A stretch of DNA of 64,000 nt from positions 958,117 to 1,022,116 of the forward strand of contig NZ_BSOG01000001.1 in assembly GCF_030160395.1 (NCBI RefSeq), written 5' to 3'. The notes under the pieces were generated by a model that did no database searches, was not told the DNA's origin, and saw only the letters and a program-made list of their open reading frames with translations. The DNA is from Chitinimonas prasina (GTDB lineage Bacteria > Pseudomonadota > Gammaproteobacteria > Burkholderiales > Chitinimonadaceae). The stretch's first letter is position 1, and every line of letters starts with the position of its first letter. A program made the translations under genes and the position numbers. Of the stretch, positions 59,382 to 64,000 are shown piece by piece.

Positions 59382-61320
59382 CCGGGCAAATAAGCCGGAC
59401 ACCCAGGCAGACATCGACCTGCGAAACTGTCTTGGGAACGTTCCACCGCGCAGCTTCATAATGAAGGCCGGTGCCGGTTCTGGAAAAACCACCTCTCTCA
59501 TTAAGGGGTTGTCATCGGCCATCCGAATGCATGGGGAGAAACTGAAGAAAGCCCGTCAGCGCATCGCCTGCATTACTTACACGGAGATCGCAGCCGGAGA
59601 GATATGGAGGGATGTCGGCAGTGATCCGCTGGTTCACGTTTCGACGATTCACAGCTTCATGTGGCTGCTAGCCAAACCGTTTCAGAACGACATCCGCGTC
59701 TGGGTCTCTGCGCGTATCGCAGAGAAAATTGAGACGCTTGAACAGAAACAGGCAAGCTATGGCCCCAGGGTTCAACAGCGCACAAAGGACAAGGACACCC
59801 GAGACCTGGAGCGTCTCCACAGGCAGTCGGGGCGGATTGCTGCAGTCAAAGGCTTCCGATACGGAACGGGTAGCGACTACGTAAAAGGAATTCTGGGGCA
59901 CGATGACATTTTGAGGCTTGTGCCCTACCTCATCGCTGAGCGTCCTCTCTTTCGAACCCTTCTCGCACGCCAATTTCCTTTCGTATTTGTGGACGAGAGT
60001 CAGGACACGACCACAGAAGTCATAGAGGCACTGAAGACCGTTGAGCGCGAGCCCGGCGTGACACTTTGCCTTGGCTTCTTCGGCGACCCGATGCAACGCA
60101 TTTATGCCACGGGGACTGGTTTGGTTGAAGCAGCACCTAATTGGGCCGACATTCCGAAGCCGGAGAATTTTAGGTGTTCAAATAAGGTCTTGAATCTTGC
60201 AAATGCTATTCGTCGCGATGGTGATGACCTCGTTCAGGTTCCTGGCCAACGCCTAGGCCCCGAGGGCATCATGCCAACTCCTGAAGGTTCGGCCCACCTT
60301 TTCGTCTTGCCTGCGGACGATACGCGAGATGCAAACTTGGCTAGAGTGCGCGACTGGATGGCGGCTCGAACTGGTGATAATCGCTGGCGACTCGGTGATG
60401 ATGACCAAGAGCAGGTCAAGCTTCTTGTCATTGTTCACCAGATGGCCGCGAAACGCTTAGGGTTCGGAGAGCTTTACTCGGCGCTCAACTCCAAAGCGCC
60501 GACAGCATTCAAAGACGGTTTTCTGGATGGCTCTGCATGGCCCCTTTCACCGTGTGTGAAATTTCTGATTCCAGTAGCAGTTGCCCATACAGAGGGGCGG
60601 CAGCTCGAAGTGATGCGGCTGATCCGGGAGTATTCGCCCCTTCTTGAAAGAGACACTCTGGCCGGGGCGAACGTCGCAGAACGGCTTAAAGCACTCAGAG
60701 AGCTTGTTGCCTCAATTGCAGAAGGCATAGCCGGGAATTCCAACGTAACGATTGGCGATCTTTTGAAGCAAGTGTATGCCGCAGGATTACTAATCCTTGA
60801 TCCCCGGCTAGCATCTTACTTGGACCCGGAAGCAGCTCCGCCTGCCCCGCCTGCAGAAGGAGAAGATAATGACGACGACCAGGAAGACGATGAGTCCGAT
60901 AAGGAAATGGCCTCGATGGATGCTTTTCTGGCGTGTCCGGCTACACAGCTTCTGGCGTACCAGACCTACATTTCGGAGCGCTCACCTTTTGGGACTCAGC
61001 AAGGCATCAAGGGGGCTGAATTCGATAGGGTGCTCGTCGTGCTAGACGATGCAGAGAGTACCCATTTCCAGTTTTCCTATGAAAAATACCTGGGTCTCAA
61101 AGCGCTTTCGGATACCGACCGGAAACACATCGAAGCAGGCGAAGAAACGACTGTCGATCGAACACGCCGTCTTTTCTACGTGAGCTGCACAAGGGCGCTA
61201 AAAGACTTGGCAGTCGTCCTCTTCACCGCTGATCCCGAACAGGCTGAGACACATATGCGCCAGCTTGATCTTTTTGAAGGCGACTCCATCCATAGTCAAG
61301 CCGTCTTTGAGGCAGGATGA
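59374..61320 (+). CDS. UvrD-type helicase, GajB-like (Gabija)
   Basis: The product has 648 residues of superfamily 1A. Motif I is AGAGSGKTT (about 31-39), motif II VDESQD (about 206-211), motif III GDPMQRIY, motif IV ENFRCSNKVLNLANAIR, a motif V-like GIKGAEFDRVLV and motif VI YVSCTRAL. A highly acidic linker (EGEDNDDDQEDDESDKE, about 494-512) interrupts the C-terminal part. The eight-base overlap with the nuclease gene means the two are made together. Gabija GajB is usually near 500 residues, so this is longer. It likely senses or unwinds DNA ends for the OLD nuclease. Confidence 0.85.
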   Translation: MSSRANKPDTQADIDLRNCLGNVPPRSFIMKAGAGSGKTTSLIKGLSSAIRMHGEKLKKARQRIACITYTEIAAGEIWRDVGSDPLVHVSTIHSFMWLLAKPFQNDIRVWVSARIAEKIETLEQKQASYGPRVQQRTKDKDTRDLERLHRQSGRIAAVKGFRYGTGSDYVKGILGHDDILRLVPYLIAERPLFRTLLARQFPFVFVDESQDTTTEVIEALKTVEREPGVTLCLGFFGDPMQRIYATGTGLVEAAPNWADIPKPENFRCSNKVLNLANAIRRDGDDLVQVPGQRLGPEGIMPTPEGSAHLFVLPADDTRDANLARVRDWMAARTGDNRWRLGDDDQEQVKLLVIVHQMAAKRLGFGELYSALNSKAPTAFKDGFLDGSAWPLSPCVKFLIPVAVAHTEGRQLEVMRLIREYSPLLERDTLAGANVAERLKALRELVASIAEGIAGNSNVTIGDLLKQVYAAGLLILDPRLASYLDPEAAPPAPPAEGEDNDDDQEDDESDKEMASMDAFLACPATQLLAYQTYISERSPFGTQQGIKGAEFDRVLVVLDDAESTHFQFSYEKYLGLKALSDTDRKHIEAGEETTVDRTRRLFYVSCTRALKDLAVVLFTADPEQAETHMRQLDLFEGDSIHSQAVFEAG

Positions 61321-61625
61321 ATCGTTCATCCCGCGGATGCTGATGCAAGCGCATACACGACCGACAGGTACCTAGTGGATTGCAGCCTTTGACCCCGCAC
61401 GGGACAAACGTCTGTTCAGTCCGAGTAACAGTCACGGACGTTCCAAGCACGGGATTCCACTCCAGATCGCGGGCAGCAAGTCGGCGCAGGGCAATGCTGT
61501 GCCCGCTTATCAAAGATCAGTCGTCGCCAGCACAGCGACCAGCGTCCGCCGGAATAGCGGTCAACAACTAACGGCGCCCGCACTTCGGCTCTTCAACTTG
61601 CCGGGAAATCAGCTACATTGAACCC
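61321..61625. other. Gap between the Gabija-like operon and the IS remnants
   Basis: About 300 bases with no supported gene. The short frames here lack ribosome-binding sites and family signatures. No terminator with a T-run is evident after the helicase gene. Confidence 0.45.
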
Positions 61626-61666
61626 GGACTCTAAAGCCGAGTGTTACTGAATCTGGGGGGACGTCG
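61626..61666. repeat. IS-end-like repeat, copy B
   Basis: About 41 bases, beginning ggactctaaagccgagtg and ending ggacgtcg, are roughly three quarters identical, in the same orientation, to 62197-62238. The second copy lies just upstream of the IS3-type orfA on the minus strand, so both look like 5' ends of related IS3-family elements. Confidence 0.5.
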
Positions 61667-61916
61667 TTGCATTCCAAGGCTGTTTTGATGATGCAAAATA
61701 CAAGACCTGACCCCACCGTTGCATGCCAGCACCGTAGCGCCGATGGCGCTCAGCTAGCTCGACGATCCGTTCGCGCAACGCGATATTACCGTCTGGCCTG
61801 GCGCGATAGCGGAAGGCACTTGCGCTCATCCGAACGACCCGCAGCGCTTGGCGTTCGCTCAGCCCACGCCCAGCTAGGAACCGCACCAGCTCACGTCGCA
61901 CTGGTGCGGTCACCAC
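61644..61916 (-). pseudogene. Truncated IS3-family transposase orfB
   Basis: The first 60 or so residues (RRELVRFLAGRGLSERQAL, VVRMSASAFRYRARPDG, AERHRRYG) are the N-terminus of an IS3-family OrfB. Homology stops after RRYG near 61730 and the frame runs on into unrelated sequence containing GGGGTCAGGTCTTG. The DDE domain is missing, so it cannot transpose. It overlaps the end of orfA, and a run of seven A residues on this strand (61917-61923) marks the usual -1 frameshift site. Confidence 0.8.
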
Positions 61917-62173
61917 TTTTTTTGCAGCGCTTCCTTGATGACCTCGTTCTCAAGCATCGAGTTGGCCAGCATGCGTTTGAGGCGGGCATTCTCGGCTTCG
62001 AGCTCTTTGAGCCGCTTGGCGTCGGACACATTCATCCCGCCGAACTTGCTGCGCCACCGGTAAAAGCTGGCTTCGGAGAAGCCGTGCAGCCGACACAATT
62101 CCTTGACCTGCACACCGGCTTCCGCCTCGCGTAGAAAGCCGATGATCTGTTCTTCAGTGAAGCGCTTCTTCAT
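61910..62173 (-). CDS. IS3-family transposase orfA
   Basis: The product has 87 residues. A helix-turn-helix (KRFTEEQIIGFLREAEAG, KELCRLHGFSEASFYRW) and a C-terminal leucine-zipper (RLKELEAENARLKRMLA) make it a standard OrfA. GGAG precedes the ATG at 62173. It looks intact, but with orfB truncated the element is dead. Confidence 0.85.
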   Translation of the reverse strand: MKKRFTEEQIIGFLREAEAGVQVKELCRLHGFSEASFYRWRSKFGGMNVSDAKRLKELEAENARLKRMLANSMLENEVIKEALQKKW

Positions 62174-62196
62174 GTCCAATCTCCTTCGATGGGATT

Positions 62197-62238
62197 GGAC
62201 TCCAAATCGTGGTGCTACTCAAATCCGGGTGGACGTCG
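62197..62238. repeat. IS-end-like repeat, copy A
   Basis: This 42-base stretch lies just 5' of orfA on the minus strand and matches 61626-61666 in direct orientation. It runs into the IS30 fragment, so the junction between the two IS remnants falls close to 62225-62240. Confidence 0.5.
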
Positions 62239-62462
62239 AAGGCTTGGAACTGACGTGGTACTTTGCCCGACCCTATGCGTCGTGGCAGCGTGGCACGAAT
62301 GAAAACATGAATGGGCTGATTCGGGAATTCTTCCCCAAGGGGACGAACTTCGGCGAGATTGGGGCTGATGAGATTGCCTGGGTGGAGAAACTGATAAACT
62401 GCCGCCCACGCAAGTGCCTGAACTGGAAAGCGCCGCGCGAGGTTATGGAGCTAACCAATTGA
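62229..62462 (+). pseudogene. IS30-family transposase, C-terminal fragment
   Basis: The last 75 or so residues (TWYFARPYASWQRGTNENMN, GLIREFFPKGTNF, INCRPRKCLNWKAPREV) are the conserved C-terminus of IS30 transposases, including the catalytic Glu of the DDE triad in GTNENMNG. The N-terminal two thirds are absent. A TTGACAGTTGCA at 62477-62488 resembles the IS30 terminal repeat. Confidence 0.8.
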
Positions 62463-62571
62463 ATTTATTAACCCCTTGACAGTTGCATTGGCGTTTTGAA
62501 ACCGCCGTCTCAATATCGTCCAGCTGTCATATTATCTATGCACCGACCTGTTCGTCCGTTGAATACCTGTT

Positions 62572-63159
62572 ATGCGCCGTAGCGTCACCGTCCTCCTGTA
62601 CCCGGGATGCATCTTCCTGGAGATCGCCCCCTTGCTCGAGGTGCTCGCACCTAAGTGCGATATCTCGTTCTTTACACCAGATGGCGCCGTTCACGATGCG
62701 TCCAATGGAACACGCGTTGTCGCGGATGGCTCCTTTGCGCAAGCCAAGGACTTTCCAGTCGACTGCGTTGTCATTCCTGGCGGGAACCCAGACTCCATAA
62801 TTGAACCGGGTAGTGCCAACTCATGCATTGCCGCGGCTTACGATCGTGGTGCGGTACTCGCTGGCATTTGCGCGGGTGTCTTGGTCATCGCACGATCCGG
62901 GCTTTTGCACGGCAAGCGAGCTACGCACAGTTACACTGTCGAACACACAACTGCCGAGGTTCTGGCGTGCACAGACCCGATCTTCGATGGAGTCGCTTTC
63001 GAACGGGCCGACATCGTGGTAGATGAACCGTTCATCACGGCACAGCACTGGGCAAGAGTGAAGTTCGCCGCCACTGTTGCTGTATCGCTTGGGGTATTCT
63101 CGCGAGAGCAAGCTGAACAGTATATCCAGACACAGCGCTACTCATACGGTGAAGCCTGA
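62572..63159 (+). CDS. DJ-1/PfpI family protein
   Basis: The product has 195 residues. The nucleophile-elbow Cys sits in AGICAGVLVIA, and VVIPGGNPDS and the conserved Glu near residue 18 (FLEIAPLLEVL) complete the site. The family includes glyoxalase III/deglycase, chaperones, proteases and regulator domains, so the activity here is open. A TATTAT at 62530-62535 is a possible -10. The gene lies beyond the IS remnants and may be cargo of the island or chromosomal. Confidence 0.85.
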   Translation: MRRSVTVLLYPGCIFLEIAPLLEVLAPKCDISFFTPDGAVHDASNGTRVVADGSFAQAKDFPVDCVVIPGGNPDSIIEPGSANSCIAAAYDRGAVLAGICAGVLVIARSGLLHGKRATHSYTVEHTTAEVLACTDPIFDGVAFERADIVVDEPFITAQHWARVKFAATVAVSLGVFSREQAEQYIQTQRYSYGEA

Positions 63160-63221
63160 CCTGTCCATCGAGGGTTTTCAGGCACTTTCCACACAATCAA
63201 CTTGCATCAAGCCTAAAAAAA

Positions 63222-64000
63222 ATGAACACAGAAAACTTGCATGAACTAATAACGAACATAAAAAACGAAGTATCGGCAAGATACGTCTTTCCAGACGTAG
63301 CACAGTCGATCAGCTCTTTCCTGGAGTCCAAGCTAAATACAGGTGGCTACAGCACATGTGATTCAAATGAAGAATTAGCCAACGCCATAACAACTGACCT
63401 TCGTCTTATTTCAAACGACGAACATTTGCGCGTTCGCTATTCCTCTGAGCCTCACATACCTGAAGCAGATGGCGATGTAATCCGCGAACAGAATGATCGA
63501 CAAACTCATGTTGAGCAAATAGGCTTTGGCATAGCCAAGATAGAATTTCTTGAAGAAAACATTGGCTACATTGATATTCGTGAATTAATTGAGCACAACA
63601 GGGCTGCCGAGTACATTACCGCAGCGATGACACTGCTATCTAAAAGCAACGCCCTAATTATTGACCTGAGAAAGTGCTGCGGCGGGGACCCTGCAACGGT
63701 AGCTTGGCTTTGTAGTTATCTATTCAACAAACGCACCAGCTTGAGCGCACTGCACCTTAGAGAAAATCACGAAATTGATCAGTTCCATACTCAAGACTGG
63801 GTTCCAGGACAACGCTTTGGTGAGGAAAAGCCTGTATACCTCCTTATGGCGCACTACACCTTTTCCGGCGCGGAAATGCTAGCTTACGACCTTCAGGCCA
63901 AAGGTCGAGCAACCGTGATAGGTGAAACATCCGGTGGCGGTGCTCACGCATGCCAGTTTGTCTGGCCAACACCGCACTTTAGTTTGCTGCTACCCGAAGC
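63222..64000 (+). CDS. S41-family peptidase (partial, runs off the window)
   Basis: The frame opens at the ATG at 63222 and is unbroken to the window end (259 codons). There is an N-terminal helical S41-N-like domain (ENLHELITNIKNEVSARYVF), then the tail-specific protease core: GYIDIRELIE, ALIIDLRKCCGGDPATVAW, and the nucleophile Ser in YTFSGAEMLAYD, followed by GETSGGGAH. No signal peptide is seen, unlike many S41 members. Base composition is clearly lower in GC than the core genome, supporting acquisition. The 3' end is outside the window. Confidence 0.85.
   Translation, partial: MNTENLHELITNIKNEVSARYVFPDVAQSISSFLESKLNTGGYSTCDSNEELANAITTDLRLISNDEHLRVRYSSEPHIPEADGDVIREQNDRQTHVEQIGFGIAKIEFLEENIGYIDIRELIEHNRAAEYITAAMTLLSKSNALIIDLRKCCGGDPATVAWLCSYLFNKRTSLSALHLRENHEIDQFHTQDWVPGQRFGEEKPVYLLMAHYTFSGAEMLAYDLQAKGRATVIGETSGGGAHACQFVWPTPHFSLLLPE

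Overview
The window reads as a chromosome segment of a GC-rich betaproteobacterium. The protein sequences fit the Neisseriales/Chitinimonas-Chromobacterium side of the class. Pointers are the block mnmG-rsmG-parA-parB-atpIBEFHAGDC, the lptD-surA-pdxA-rsmA order, a creBCD system, many c-di-GMP proteins, and frequent ATA isoleucine codons despite the high GC. The genus is inferred from protein style only; there is no rRNA, tRNA, oriC or CRISPR array in the window to anchor it.

Layout. 1-4.3 kb: tail of an unknown gene, then creB-creC-creD plus a small membrane protein on the minus strand. 4.4-15.5 kb: an orphan WapI-like immunity protein; a copper-protein/GGDEF-EAL cluster; argA; a PhnD-like binding protein coupled to a second GGDEF-EAL sensor; an MFS transporter; a small lipoprotein. 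15.5-24.5 kb: cell-envelope genes. murU and amgK (amino-sugar recycling) are split by ltaE; opposite them run lptD, surA, a GFA-family gene, pdxA and rsmA. 24.5-28.1 kb: a gltIJKL-type glutamate/aspartate ABC transporter closed by a terminator. 28-39 kb: mixed metabolic genes. These are an orphan binding protein, an acyl-CoA cluster (ECH1-like isomerase, DUF4442, TetR), divergent metR/metE, tfoX-like, another orphan binding protein, a pair of 120-bp direct repeats, and an nfeD-qmcA-binding protein-DHH operon. 39.6-51.2 kb: mnmG, rsmG, parAB and the complete F1Fo ATP synthase operon. 51.2-56.3 kb: a Pth2-like gene broken by a 272-bp miniature inverted-repeat element, then glmU, an alpha/beta hydrolase and glmS.

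From about 56.3 kb the character changes. Immediately after glmS, at the classical attTn7 position, lie a TGT end and three 20-bp repeats laid out like a Tn7 end. The DNA beyond is less GC-rich and accessory. It holds a structured-RNA-like stretch (possibly a truncated group II intron), an enlarged Gabija-like pair (OLD/TOPRIM nuclease plus UvrD-type helicase), IS3 and IS30 remnants, a DJ-1/PfpI protein and the start of an S41 peptidase. The most plausible reading is a Tn7-like or Tn7-derived island carrying phage defence. No tns genes and no second end are visible before the window stops.

Themes. GlmS and GlmU supply UDP-GlcNAc, and AmgK/MurU recycle amino sugars into the same pool. LptD and SurA build the outer membrane. 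CreBC, two GGDEF-EAL proteins and several stand-alone periplasmic binding proteins point to a strongly sensory lifestyle. Interspersed repeats (the MITE, its apparent relative beside parB, and the repeat pair at 36 kb) show that small non-coding elements are active in this genome.
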